A stretch of 38,447 bases of DNA, from contig CANJXF010000042.1 in NCBI GenBank assembly GCA_947478865.1, positions 1 through 38,447 on the forward strand, read 5' to 3'. Position 1 is the first letter of the stretch, and each line of letters begins with the position of its first letter. This stretch comes from Verrucomicrobiales bacterium. GTDB lineage: Bacteria; Verrucomicrobiota; Verrucomicrobiia; Limisphaerales; CANJXF01. The notes under the pieces were generated by a model. It did no database searches and had not been told where the DNA came from. It saw nothing but the letters and a program-made list of their open reading frames with translations. This document shows positions 8,495 through 17,433 of the stretch, piece after piece. The position numbers and the translations under genes are program-made.

Positions 8495-11400
8495 CTACCG
8501 CACGAGGCGGACGAAGAGCGAACTTCCACCCGCTATATTCACTGGCGGGGCCACATTTCCTGGCGTGACGTTAGCCCAGGATCCCGATGACAGTGAGGGT
8601 CTAGTCTGCACCGTGAAAAGCCCGTCTTCCGGATTCCAAGACAGGTTGAAACTATTGCCCGGGCCCGCCGGGGTAATGGTCACGACCGGCTGCGGTGCGG
8701 CGACCGGCGCCGGGTGGCTTACAACCGTGTAAACGGTTTGTTCGCTGAGTGAATCAGGTCCCGTTGTCGCGTTATTTGTGCTGTTGATGATACCCTTGGC
8801 GGCAAAGCAAATTTGCCGTGTTGTCATCGCTACAACTGGGTTCAACGTCGTGTAACCCAACACGTTTGCAGGATTCTCGTCGTGGTTCACGAACGGGAAG
8901 AAGGAGTGCGTCAGCCAGTTGAAGTTGGAGCCATCAAACTGAGCAACACGCGCTGCCGCCTGGAATGGGAAGGTCCCATCGGGCTTATACATATAGGTAA
9001 CGCAGACCCGGTTGAGCGCATCAACCGCAACCGAGGTCCGATCGACCGATTGATAAACAGGATCGCCGTCAGACACGATCGACCCGCCGACGAACTGGCC
9101 GGTGCGAGTATCCCATGCAGCCACGCCGATTTCCTTGCCAGCGGCTCCTACCTTGCCCGCCACGAAGACGTAATAGCTGCGAATATCTCCGCCGATACGA
9201 TGCGCATCACCGCGACCGCCTGGATCAGCACTTCCACCGAAGTTCATTCCACTGCTGACGTTAACACTGTTTGAGAAGGTCAGGTTGCCACTGTTATTGT
9301 AGAAGAGCATCGAGTCATGAACTCGAATCACAAACCCGCCTTTGACCGAGCACATGTTATCAAAAATATCCTGAGCCTTCGCCAACGTCGGGCCCTTCAC
9401 CACAGTCCCATTGGGCTGGATGATCGCGAAAGAGGTGACTTCACCAGCCGGGCTGAGAATGCAACTCTTGTCGTCAATCATAACCACGATATTCCCGTTA
9501 TCCAGGAAGTTGGGGCGACCACCCGTGCGCCCGACTTGCGGCGCGTTATTGCCTAGACCCATGACTCCGTCAAACGGGCCATAGACATAATCCCAGGCAT
9601 TGGAGACGGGAGTTTGCGCCAACGTGGTCGGGTTAAGGGTGAAGATCTGCTCTGCGGGATAGCGGTTAAGACCAAAGTAGATGTCGTTGTTTTGCCAACG
9701 ATTTACCCCGGTCTGGAATTCTATGAGCTGGCCAAGTGAAACCTCAGCTTCGGTGATGAACTTATTGGCACCGTAGCGCTGGTCGCCAGCGACACGTCCG
9801 GGATTTCCATTCTGGCGTGAGAGGTTGAGCGGACCTTTGAACGGCGTCCCGTTGTCCGCGTAAAAAGCATAGTCCACCTTTGCGGCACCGCCAGCCGCCG
9901 GCTGTTTGGCGATGGCGTTGTTTTGCTTGGTGAAAGTACCGTCATTGGCGTAGGTGTTGAATTCGACCAAGAATGTGCTGTCGCCGACGGAGCTGACGAA
10001 CGGCTCCCAGTTTCCGAGCGAGGCGGAGGGAGGCTGGTTCGCCAAATTGATGAATCCGTTGGTCACATAGTTACCAACAGAGTCATACCAGCAGGCGACG
10101 TCCGGCACAACCTGGGTCAAGCCCACCGATGAAGCACCGCCCGGAATTATGTATCCTGGGTTCGAGAAGTTACCGGTATGGACGCGCCCGTTGTGCGTGC
10201 CAGCGGGGTCAGCGGAGTAGTTAGCAGTCACTGTGACAGCACCGGAACCGGTTGGAAGCACGATGTTGAAGCTGCCCTCGTTGGGCACGGTGAAGGAACC
10301 GAGATATTTCCGGCCCTGCGGGAACCCGAAGTATCCGCCCAAGGGATTAACCAGTTCCAACAAGTTGAATTCTTGACCGTTCGTCCAGCCTTCAGCATCA
10401 AGTTCATAGACGTCGAGAATTACCGTGGTGTAGCCAACTCCACCCTTCGGGAAGGTTCCGGTCAGATGTGGAAAAGTATTGGTTATGCTCAAAACCGGAG
10501 TGAGATCACCAGCGACGGACATGTAGGGTGTTTCGTAACTGGTATAACCGGCTAATAAGGAACCGGTGCCGTTTGCATAGTTGAAGGGCAACAGGGTGTT
10601 TCCGACCGTTTTGTTCCCGCGGAAGGAAAGCCGCGTGCCGGTGTTCAAGTCAAAAAGCTTGTTAGGAATGTCCGCTATCGGAGATGGATAAGCAGTGGTG
10701 AACGGCCAGCTGTTGAAGATCACGTTTGCTTCAAGGCTGTCGCTAACTCCATCGAAGTCTGAACCGACTCTCGCTGTGGCTGTGCCACTGTCCAGTTTGA
10801 CAAAGCGACAGGCGTTTGTAAAACGAGTTGCACCATCAATACCAACACCGACATAGTTTCCCGCCACGACGATATTGGTTCTTGGCCCGCTATACATGTA
10901 AACGTTTCTCCAGCCGGTAGAGACCGAGCCGCCGAAGACGTTGCCTTCTTCCGCGTCATTGACGCCGTCGCCATCCGTTCCGATCGTCAGATTTGCAACT
11001 CCGTTACCGCCACACTCAAAGTCGCCATCCCCTTGTTGAGCACCATCAGCGAGCTGGGAAAAATCCGTGCTGTGCAGACCGTCAGGCAAGACGTTGGCGA
11101 AATTTCCGGAATACCGATGGCCGTAACCTACAAGATCAGCCCCGTAGCCGCCAAGGATCACGTTGAATTCCGCCCTCGGGTTAAGGGAGTTTTTAGCTAC
11201 ACCAATGGTTCCATTGACGGCATAGACCGTGTTTGAAGCAGCGGCTTGTTTACACCCATAGGTTGCAATACATATTGTTCCGCTGTTCGGAACGCCGCCG
11301 GTGAGATCAATCTGGCCAGTAGCTGGGTCCACACCGAACCAGCAGCCGCTGATATGCCAACCCGTTGCGGTACCAGCCATGACCGCCATGTCCGGTCCGG

Positions 11401-11968
11401 ATTTGACTGTTGTGGCGATGCAGACGCATTTCATATCTCCACCCGCAGGCTCAGTTGAGCTATAGGAGGCAAGGAATGCGATGCCCTTGACGTGAATGTT
11501 GGTGCCCTTATAGAGCGGGAGAATTGCAACCTCAGTCACACCCCAGCCAGAATCCGTGACTGCACCCCAAGTGTTGGTGTCCGTGAGGGTGTTGACACCG
11601 CTCGCTCCACCCATCGGCCGGCCGGCCCCATTTCGGGAGTCGAGAACCACCTTGAGCTGGGCGTTGTTTGCCTCATGGATGCCATGCGTATTGGCCGAAG
11701 CTCCCGGCTGGGAATAGCCGTCAATCGTCACACTGTTATTGGTGATGAACGCATATCCGCCCGCAGGCGTGGCAATGTATTTTACCCCACCGCCGGGGAT
11801 ATTGAAATTGATCGTGTCACCATCCGCCAAAAGGCCAATGGCTTTGACCATGTTGGTTTTGCCGGCGGTAAAGTCGGTGTTATCCACTGTGTTAACAGTG
11901 ATCGTTTTAGCATGAGCCGCAGCTGCCAGAAGCAGGGACGACGATAGGAGACATATGATTTTTTTCAT
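8495..11968 (-). CDS. Large secreted protein, beta-helix N-terminal part, Verrucomicrobial C-terminal tail domain
   Basis: From the ATG at 11968 the protein has 1157 residues. A Sec signal peptide is clear (KKIICLLSSSLLLAAAAHAK), so the TTG at 12025 is unlikely. Residues about 20-420 have the turns of a right-handed parallel beta-helix (NNSVTIDGYSQPG, GNYVGVGIDGATR), with DGDGVNDAEEGN and FDGVSDSLEAN loops that look calcium-binding. The middle has unassigned beta-rich sequence. The last 70 residues (FNLSWNPEDGLFTVQT, then LFVRLVR) match the tail domain shared by other secreted proteins here. It is probably surface-exposed or released, perhaps polysaccharide-related; no catalytic signature was recognised. 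It is a single-gene unit with its own terminator. Confidence 0.8.
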   Translation of the reverse strand: MKKIICLLSSSLLLAAAAHAKTITVNTVDNTDFTAGKTNMVKAIGLLADGDTINFNIPGGGVKYIATPAGGYAFITNNSVTIDGYSQPGASANTHGIHEANNAQLKVVLDSRNGAGRPMGGASGVNTLTDTNTWGAVTDSGWGVTEVAILPLYKGTNIHVKGIAFLASYSSTEPAGGDMKCVCIATTVKSGPDMAVMAGTATGWHISGCWFGVDPATGQIDLTGGVPNSGTICIATYGCKQAAASNTVYAVNGTIGVAKNSLNPRAEFNVILGGYGADLVGYGHRYSGNFANVLPDGLHSTDFSQLADGAQQGDGDFECGGNGVANLTIGTDGDGVNDAEEGNVFGGSVSTGWRNVYMYSGPRTNIVVAGNYVGVGIDGATRFTNACRFVKLDSGTATARVGSDFDGVSDSLEANVIFNSWPFTTAYPSPIADIPNKLFDLNTGTRLSFRGNKTVGNTLLPFNYANGTGSLLAGYTSYETPYMSVAGDLTPVLSITNTFPHLTGTFPKGGVGYTTVILDVYELDAEGWTNGQEFNLLELVNPLGGYFGFPQGRKYLGSFTVPNEGSFNIVLPTGSGAVTVTANYSADPAGTHNGRVHTGNFSNPGYIIPGGASSVGLTQVVPDVACWYDSVGNYVTNGFINLANQPPSASLGNWEPFVSSVGDSTFLVEFNTYANDGTFTKQNNAIAKQPAAGGAAKVDYAFYADNGTPFKGPLNLSRQNGNPGRVAGDQRYGANKFITEAEVSLGQLIEFQTGVNRWQNNDIYFGLNRYPAEQIFTLNPTTLAQTPVSNAWDYVYGPFDGVMGLGNNAPQVGRTGGRPNFLDNGNIVVMIDDKSCILSPAGEVTSFAIIQPNGTVVKGPTLAKAQDIFDNMCSVKGGFVIRVHDSMLFYNNSGNLTFSNSVNVSSGMNFGGSADPGGRGDAHRIGGDIRSYYVFVAGKVGAAGKEIGVAAWDTRTGQFVGGSIVSDGDPVYQSVDRTSVAVDALNRVCVTYMYKPDGTFPFQAAARVAQFDGSNFNWLTHSFFPFVNHDENPANVLGYTTLNPVVAMTTRQICFAAKGIINSTNNATTGPDSLSEQTVYTVVSHPAPVAAPQPVVTITPAGPGNSFNLSWNPEDGLFTVQTRPSLSSGSWANVTPGNVAPPVNIAGGSSLFVRLVR

Positions 11969-12455
11969 AAATATACGTTTGAACTGGGATTTGAAAAGTT
12001 TCGCAATTTGCGAGAAGATGTGCAAGAACTTTTTACCGGTTTGATGGTAGAAAACGGTATTTCACGGTTTTTGTACGAGAGAAAACCCCCTTCGGTCCCG
12101 GCTTTTCAATGGGTGTAGCCAAGTCCAGAGTGACCAAGATAAAAAGGGCTCCAGCTGTTTGATTGCGCATTCCAAGGAGAGAAAAACTTTAATTCTGACA
12201 AGCCTGAAAACGCCCTTTTTGAAAAATGACGGGGGACTTATCCCGAATTCCGAAATAGGAATTGAAAACAGGCGGTGCAGCGGCGGGCGTCCGCGCCTGC
12301 CATCGAGCCGGGGCGTCCCGCCCGGCGAGTCTCGGAGGGAGAAGTCAGGCGATCCCATCGGGGAGACCGCTCGCATCGCAGGCTGAACTTCCGCCGCTTA
12401 AAAAGAAATGAGCGGGGTCTTTCGAAATAAGGCAGCCGCTCGCTGACCGGTGGAT
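11969..12455. other. Intergenic region with GC-rich possible dispersed repeat
   Basis: No gene was recognised in these 487 bases. Bases about 12275-12330 are very GC-rich (ATCGAGCCGGGGCGTCCCGC and flanks) and both strands give low-complexity Pro/Arg/Gly-rich frames. That is the look of a dispersed repeat rather than coding DNA. The promoter of the beta-helix gene should lie at 11970-12150 on the - strand, but no confident -35/-10 pair was found. Confidence 0.4.
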
Positions 12456-14732
12456 TTAATCCGAACTCTCGCTCAGAATCTTTCCGTAAGCGACCCGCGC
12501 GTGGTCGTAGGCTTGCCGGGCCTCTTCCAGCTCACCGGCTTTGATGAACTTTTCCTTTTGCGACCAGCATTGGTCAACCCCTTTCAAACACCATTCCGCA
12601 CTGCGCTTCGAGGCGCGAATCGGTTTGCCATCCACTAGAACAAAAATGGGGTTGGTATGGGACGAAGGGAGGATGCGCAAGGCCACCCAACTGCTGCGGT
12701 CGATCTTCACGTCAAAGGCCACCTGCTGCGGTTTGCCATCAGCCACGATTTTCATCTGCGCAACCGGATAGCCATTGACGATGACTTCAACGGGAACTTC
12801 GCGGCTGGATTCAATCCGGGCGCGCTCGATGTCCCAATAGGGTTTCTTGGCGTAATCTGATTTCTGCAACTCGGGATTGGGCTGCTCGTTCAAGCGTGCG
12901 GCGACGTTGGCCGTTATTTTGACCGTGGCCGGCTGGGACAGGTTCAGTTCGCTCCCCTTTTCACCCAGGGCCACGCCGTTGACTTGGAATTCCATCAGAT
13001 GACTCTTGCCGTCGCTGACGTAGTTGCGTCCCTGGCGAATGCCCTGGCACCATTGGTCGTAGTCCAGCTTACCATCGAGCTTCACATAGGAGCGGCCCAG
13101 GCCAACTTTCTCGCCGTAGATGCAGGGGAAATCCGTCTCGCCGCTGATGCGGGTGCGGTAGCCGACGTTCAGGGTGTGATACCACATGTTCAATTCCCAG
13201 ACGTAGGGCGTATCGACCATGGAAAGGAAATCGACGGCGGGCAGCAGTTTGCCATCGGGACCGGGCAATTCATGCGTGACGTCGACGATGTATTCGTTGG
13301 CGCCGATTCCGGTGAAGGGCGGGATAATGTAATTCGGCAATTCAGCGGTTTTCACCTCCAGACCCCAACCGGAATGGGCCGGGCCGCAGACGGAGCCTTG
13401 CTTTTTTGCCCAGCGGAGTGTGTTCAGGCAAAGGGTGGGCCAATGGTCTTTCGATTCGCCGCCCGGATAGATCTCCTCCCTGAGCCGCAACAAACAAAGG
13501 TGGCCGGATTGATGCGAGCCAAATCCCGAGACCTCGATGTCATATCGCAGGAGGTAAGGATATTGGGAAACCTTGTCGATCGCGCCGCAGAAGAATTGCT
13601 TCTGGTAATCGAAGCAGGGCCCCCAGGTGAGATTCGCGCCAATTTTCAAATCTTCTCCGACGCAATGGCGGATCATGTCGGAAGCGAGGACGCCTTCGGT
13701 CGGTTTTACATAATGCGAACAACCGGCGGCGTGAATGTGATGATCGCCCGACCACCAACCAGTGAGCGAGGGATCAATCCAGCGTTTCACCTTGAACTCA
13801 AGCTCGCGCGTCTGCCGGTTGATCTTAAGGTGCTGGATTTGAGGAACGGATTCCGGCCCGCGCGAGCATTCCACGACGTAATCGCCGTCGGGCAGGCGAA
13901 TGGTTTCTCCATCACCGCGATAGACCTGTTGATGAAACGCGAAGTCGGGCGCCAGCCGCTTTGCGCGCGAAGGATAAACCCGGCCCTGTTCATCCTTAAT
14001 GACAAATGAGGCGGTCGTCGGCTTGTTGTTTTCATCGCGGACTCGAAAGGTCACCTCGCGAGCCGGGTGAATATTGAAAAGCGCATTTGCCTCACTGCGA
14101 AAGCCGATGTCCTGGGTTCCCTGGCCGACGTTGAAGGATATCTTTGCTTCACGCTTCCCGGCATCGCGGCTGTAGATTTGAACAATACGATATTCCAGGT
14201 TCAAACCGCTCAAGGTTGGCTGAAGCGGCTGCTGGTCGAACATCATCAAATCGACCCAGCGATCAGGCACCTGTTGCGCGGTCGAGCCCGCCAGTTTTTC
14301 CGCATTCGGGCTGGATACCCGCAACGCCGCGGTGGTTCCGGATTCGTTGACCACCTTCACGAGAAATTGCCGCCAACCTTGTTCAACCAACTCCGGTTTG
14401 GCTGCGCCAAGGGCAACTTTCACCCTCATCTCGGGATTGATTGTGACGCCAAACAAACAATGCCGATCCAAAATCTCCTGAAGCTTTTCGCTGCCGGTTT
14501 TTGCGTCGCCTTGCTGGATCACTGCGGCCATCGCCTTTCCTTCCTCGGCGCTGAAAGGCGAGCCGAGATAATCCTGCGCTTCGATCAAGCGGTTCACCTG
14601 GGCCGCGAACGGTTGCCAGTCCACGTTCTTCTCGATGGGCAAGGCTGCGCCCGGCACCGTGGGCGCAAGCAAAAAAAGTGAGGTGAATCCGACCATCGCC
14701 ACTCGCCAAAATGAATTGTGTTGAGCTTGCAT
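12456..14732 (-). CDS. CehA/McbA-family (PHP-like) metallohydrolase, exported
   Basis: The 758-residue protein has a signal peptide (hydrophobic core AMVGFTSLFLLAPTV, cleavage near PGAALP). Residues about 210-300 form a beta-sandwich with TFRVRDENNKPTTASFVIKD. The metallohydrolase core starts with GWWSGDHHIHAAGCSHY (about 335-351), the HxH metal motif of CehA/McbA and PHP-type enzymes. Further likely metal ligands are in GFGSHQSGHL, CGPAHSGWG, VDVTHELPG and RISGETDFPC. CehA and McbA hydrolyse carbaryl, but the family is broad and the substrate here is unknown. The C-terminal 60 residues carry a charged helical tail (SQKEKFIKAGELEEARQAYD). The PQQ-type gene lies 67 bases upstream on the same strand. 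Confidence 0.82.
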   Translation of the reverse strand: MQAQHNSFWRVAMVGFTSLFLLAPTVPGAALPIEKNVDWQPFAAQVNRLIEAQDYLGSPFSAEEGKAMAAVIQQGDAKTGSEKLQEILDRHCLFGVTINPEMRVKVALGAAKPELVEQGWRQFLVKVVNESGTTAALRVSSPNAEKLAGSTAQQVPDRWVDLMMFDQQPLQPTLSGLNLEYRIVQIYSRDAGKREAKISFNVGQGTQDIGFRSEANALFNIHPAREVTFRVRDENNKPTTASFVIKDEQGRVYPSRAKRLAPDFAFHQQVYRGDGETIRLPDGDYVVECSRGPESVPQIQHLKINRQTRELEFKVKRWIDPSLTGWWSGDHHIHAAGCSHYVKPTEGVLASDMIRHCVGEDLKIGANLTWGPCFDYQKQFFCGAIDKVSQYPYLLRYDIEVSGFGSHQSGHLCLLRLREEIYPGGESKDHWPTLCLNTLRWAKKQGSVCGPAHSGWGLEVKTAELPNYIIPPFTGIGANEYIVDVTHELPGPDGKLLPAVDFLSMVDTPYVWELNMWYHTLNVGYRTRISGETDFPCIYGEKVGLGRSYVKLDGKLDYDQWCQGIRQGRNYVSDGKSHLMEFQVNGVALGEKGSELNLSQPATVKITANVAARLNEQPNPELQKSDYAKKPYWDIERARIESSREVPVEVIVNGYPVAQMKIVADGKPQQVAFDVKIDRSSWVALRILPSSHTNPIFVLVDGKPIRASKRSAEWCLKGVDQCWSQKEKFIKAGELEEARQAYDHARVAYGKILSESSD

Positions 14733-14799
14733 CAGCTTGAATTTTTCCAGGGTTTGTTGGGGAACAATCTACCCGGAGGAAGGCCGCTGACCAGTATTT

Positions 14800-16362
14800 T
14801 TATCGTGCCAACGGCACTCGCAGGCACGCGGCTTCTTGATCGTTGCGGACCAGCAACAAATCGCCCGAGAGCGCGATTGGATTCCAGGTTTTAGCATGGA
14901 AAACTTTGAATCGCGTCAGTTCATTCGGCGATTCCGAGGTCGGATGCAGCAGAACCAATTCACCGGATTCTGCCATCAGCAAATAGAGGTCGCCAACCAC
15001 GAGGCCCTGGCCGTGTCCGTAGCGGCCTTCCTTCCAGGGTTGCGAACCATCCTTCAAGTCCACGCAGGCGAGAATGCCGTCGTCCAGGCCGTAGAGAAAT
15101 CCGTTGCGGGCAAACAGGTGCGAAAACTTTGCCTTCATGCGAATCGATTTCCACAGCATCTTGACCGCAAGTTTGGAATCGGTATCGCGCGAAATCTCCA
15201 GCAGTTCCGCGCCGTAGCCATATCCGCTGGAAAAGAGGATTTGATTCTCGCCAATCACCACTGGCGATGCGCAAACGGCATTGCCGCTGCGCCAGGGTTT
15301 TTCCCACAAGGTTGCGCCGGTCTTTACGTTGTGGCCGGAAACCGAGCCGTGATTGAAGGCTACAATCTGGCGCACGCCAGCCAGGGTCGCGAGTGACGGC
15401 GAGGCGTAACTGGGATTGGCCGTGCCTCCGGTCCAAGCGGGTTGCCCGTCTTCAGCGCGAAAGGCGTAGAGCGAATGATGCGCGTTGTCGCCGCCGTGAA
15501 CAATCACCTGCCCGTCCACCAGGAGTGGGGAACTTGCCCCGCCCCAGTCAGGAACCTTGCCGCCATCGGCGAGCAGGTTTCGCGTCCAGATCAGGCGTCC
15601 GGTGGAAAGATCCATGCAGTTCAAAAGACCGGTCGCGCCGCAGGTGAAAACACGATTACCCTCGATGGTTGGAGTGGCGCGGGGACCGTCGCCGGCGACC
15701 ACGGTGTTGTAACGGGCCTTATCCGAGTGCAGCCAGAGTTGCTGGCCGCTCTTGAGTGCGTAAGCCACCACGCACTCCTCTTCCCCGCGCTGCTCTTGCG
15801 TCAGGCAAATTTCTCCGACGATCGCAAAACCGGACCAGGCCGCGCCGACTTTTTGCCGCCAGAGCACCACCGGCGGATGCGACAACCAATTCGTCTCCAG
15901 CCTCGGACCGGCGAGCACTCCATTGCGGTTGGGGCCGAGGAACTGCGGAAAATCATTCGAGCTATTGCGATATGAAATGGCAGGGGCATTCGTCGCCGTG
16001 GCTTGCGGTCCAAACGCGGCGCGATTCGCCCAGCGGAATTCCAGGATCGGCGCCAGGTCTCCGCTTAACCCGCGAACGCGAAAGAGCAATGCTCCCATGA
16101 CCAGCAGACCAACGATGCCGCCGGTGATGCCGAGGCGGACCCGGTTTCGGGCGCGGGAGAAAAAAGTCCACCAGACCAGCAGCAAAATCGCCGAGACCAA
16201 AACGATTTGGGCAGTGACAATGTTGCGCTGTTGAAAGGGCCAACTGGATTGAAGGCGCACCCAAATAATGGCGATAAGGGCAACGGAGAAGAGTCCGATT
16301 CCCGGCCACCAGCGGATGCCGCGGGCCGGTGGTTTGGCGTTTGTTGGTTGCGATTCAGCCAC
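14800..16362 (-). CDS. Membrane-anchored PQQ-like beta-propeller protein
   Basis: The 520-residue protein starts at a GTG. Three hydrophobic helices fill residues 18-108 (GIGLFSVALIAIIWV, AQIVLVSAILLLVWWTFF, LGITGGIVGLLVMGALLF). They are followed by an exported propeller with repeated Trp-docking strands: FPQFLGPNRNGVLAG, SGQQLWLHSD, TGRLIWTRNLLADG, DGQPAWTGG, TGATLWEKPWRSG, KDGSQPWKEGRYG. The QFLGPNRNGV opening is typical of PQQ_2-type proteins of Planctomycetota and Verrucomicrobiota, often called outer membrane assembly BamB-like. No PQQ-enzyme catalytic residues were identified, so a scaffold or binding role is likelier than dehydrogenase activity. Confidence 0.88.
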   Translation of the reverse strand: MAESQPTNAKPPARGIRWWPGIGLFSVALIAIIWVRLQSSWPFQQRNIVTAQIVLVSAILLLVWWTFFSRARNRVRLGITGGIVGLLVMGALLFRVRGLSGDLAPILEFRWANRAAFGPQATATNAPAISYRNSSNDFPQFLGPNRNGVLAGPRLETNWLSHPPVVLWRQKVGAAWSGFAIVGEICLTQEQRGEEECVVAYALKSGQQLWLHSDKARYNTVVAGDGPRATPTIEGNRVFTCGATGLLNCMDLSTGRLIWTRNLLADGGKVPDWGGASSPLLVDGQVIVHGGDNAHHSLYAFRAEDGQPAWTGGTANPSYASPSLATLAGVRQIVAFNHGSVSGHNVKTGATLWEKPWRSGNAVCASPVVIGENQILFSSGYGYGAELLEISRDTDSKLAVKMLWKSIRMKAKFSHLFARNGFLYGLDDGILACVDLKDGSQPWKEGRYGHGQGLVVGDLYLLMAESGELVLLHPTSESPNELTRFKVFHAKTWNPIALSGDLLLVRNDQEAACLRVPLAR

Positions 16363-16411
16363 GTTGCTCGCCAGTTCACCAGAGGAATTCAGAATAGCGA
16401 AGAGAAATTCA

Positions 16412-16433
16412 ACCAGAGTTGAGAAACTCTGGT
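16412..16433 (-). terminator. Perfect hairpin after the 16521-17345 gene
   Basis: ACCAGAGTT and AACTCTGGT pair over 9 bases with a GAGA loop, 88 bases beyond the stop of the prepilin-type gene. On the - strand the trailing sequence (TGAATTTCTCTT) is only moderately T-rich, so it may be a weak terminator between this gene and the PQQ-like gene. Confidence 0.4.
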
Positions 16434-16520
16434 GCTTGAGTCTGAAGGTGAACGCTTGTAAAACCGCCCTCGGCAGAGCTGTGACAGAGTGTTCCCTAGC
16501 CCAGGTCTGGCCAAATCGGT

Positions 16521-17345
16521 CTAGCGAAAGACCGCTCGTTGAACCCGCTTCAAGTCCACCAACGTATTTACATTACGGGTCTGCGTTGCGCTGACGGATA
16601 GATCCTGATCCACCGAGAGAACAATCCATCTCCATCGCTCGGCATGGCCGTCGGCGAAGGCAAAAATGCCGGACTGGCCATGACGAACCGTGGGAGAATT
16701 CTGCCATTCAGTGAGGCTGTTTGCATTCACCGCAAAGTAACCGTCGTCCAGCGTCAGGAGGCTTTCGTCCAAAAACACCATGGCCTCGGCTGGAGATGGA
16801 TCCTTCACCTCTGCCAGTTTTTTATATTGGGGATACTTGGCGCCTAAAACCCAACTCGTATCCGATGACCCGTTCTGCCCATCGCCGCCGCCCATCCGCC
16901 CTTGCATGGAATAGTGGCGCACCAAGGCCACGTTGCGCATGTAGGCCGGTCCATTCGCGGGACCGCCTTTGGCCGTAGGACATTGATAAACCCCCACGTT
17001 GGGATTGTATTTAAAGAGCAGCCCGTTGCGGATGGCGTTTAAATTTGTGGCGCCGGGCAAGTCATGCACACTCCCCACCGTCCCGTCAATCCAGGCGCTG
17101 GAACTGCCCAACCAGTTCGGGACCATCTTATCATTGAAATCGCCGGCATACATAATCCAGGCGGTCACGAGCTGTTTCTGATTGCTCACGCAGGTGATCG
17201 ATTGCGCCTTGATCTTGGCCTTGGTTAAGGCTGGCAGAAGCAGGCCGGCCAGGATCGCAATAATCGCGATCACGACCAAAAGTTCGATCAAAGTAAAGGC
17301 GCGTCGCGTCACACTTCCGATCCGCAGGCTGGAGTTGGTTTGCAT
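16521..17345 (-). CDS. Prepilin-type N-terminal cleavage/methylation protein (H-X9-DG type), copy C
   Basis: The 274-residue protein has a 15-residue leader ending in RA, then [18 protein letters not shown]. The globular part has [46 protein letters not shown] and the tail [17 protein letters not shown] (H-X9-DG). It is more distant from copies A and B than they are from each other. It is followed downstream by the PQQ-like gene and preceded by rapA, all on the - strand, with no obvious functional link. Confidence 0.92.
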   Translation of the reverse strand: MQTNSSLRIGSVTRRAFTLIELLVVIAIIAILAGLLLPALTKAKIKAQSITCVSNQKQLVTAWIMYAGDFNDKMVPNWLGSSSAWIDGTVGSVHDLPGATNLNAIRNGLLFKYNPNVGVYQCPTAKGGPANGPAYMRNVALVRHYSMQGRMGGGDGQNGSSDTSWVLGAKYPQYKKLAEVKDPSPAEAMVFLDESLLTLDDGYFAVNANSLTEWQNSPTVRHGQSGIFAFADGHAERWRWIVLSVDQDLSVSATQTRNVNTLVDLKRVQRAVFR

Positions 17346-17433
17346 GTTAAAATTCAGGGCTTCAACTCAGATTAGCCGTTTTTCCCTCGCGGTCAATACC
17401 GGCAAATCGACCTGATGATTTTTTTCATTTTCC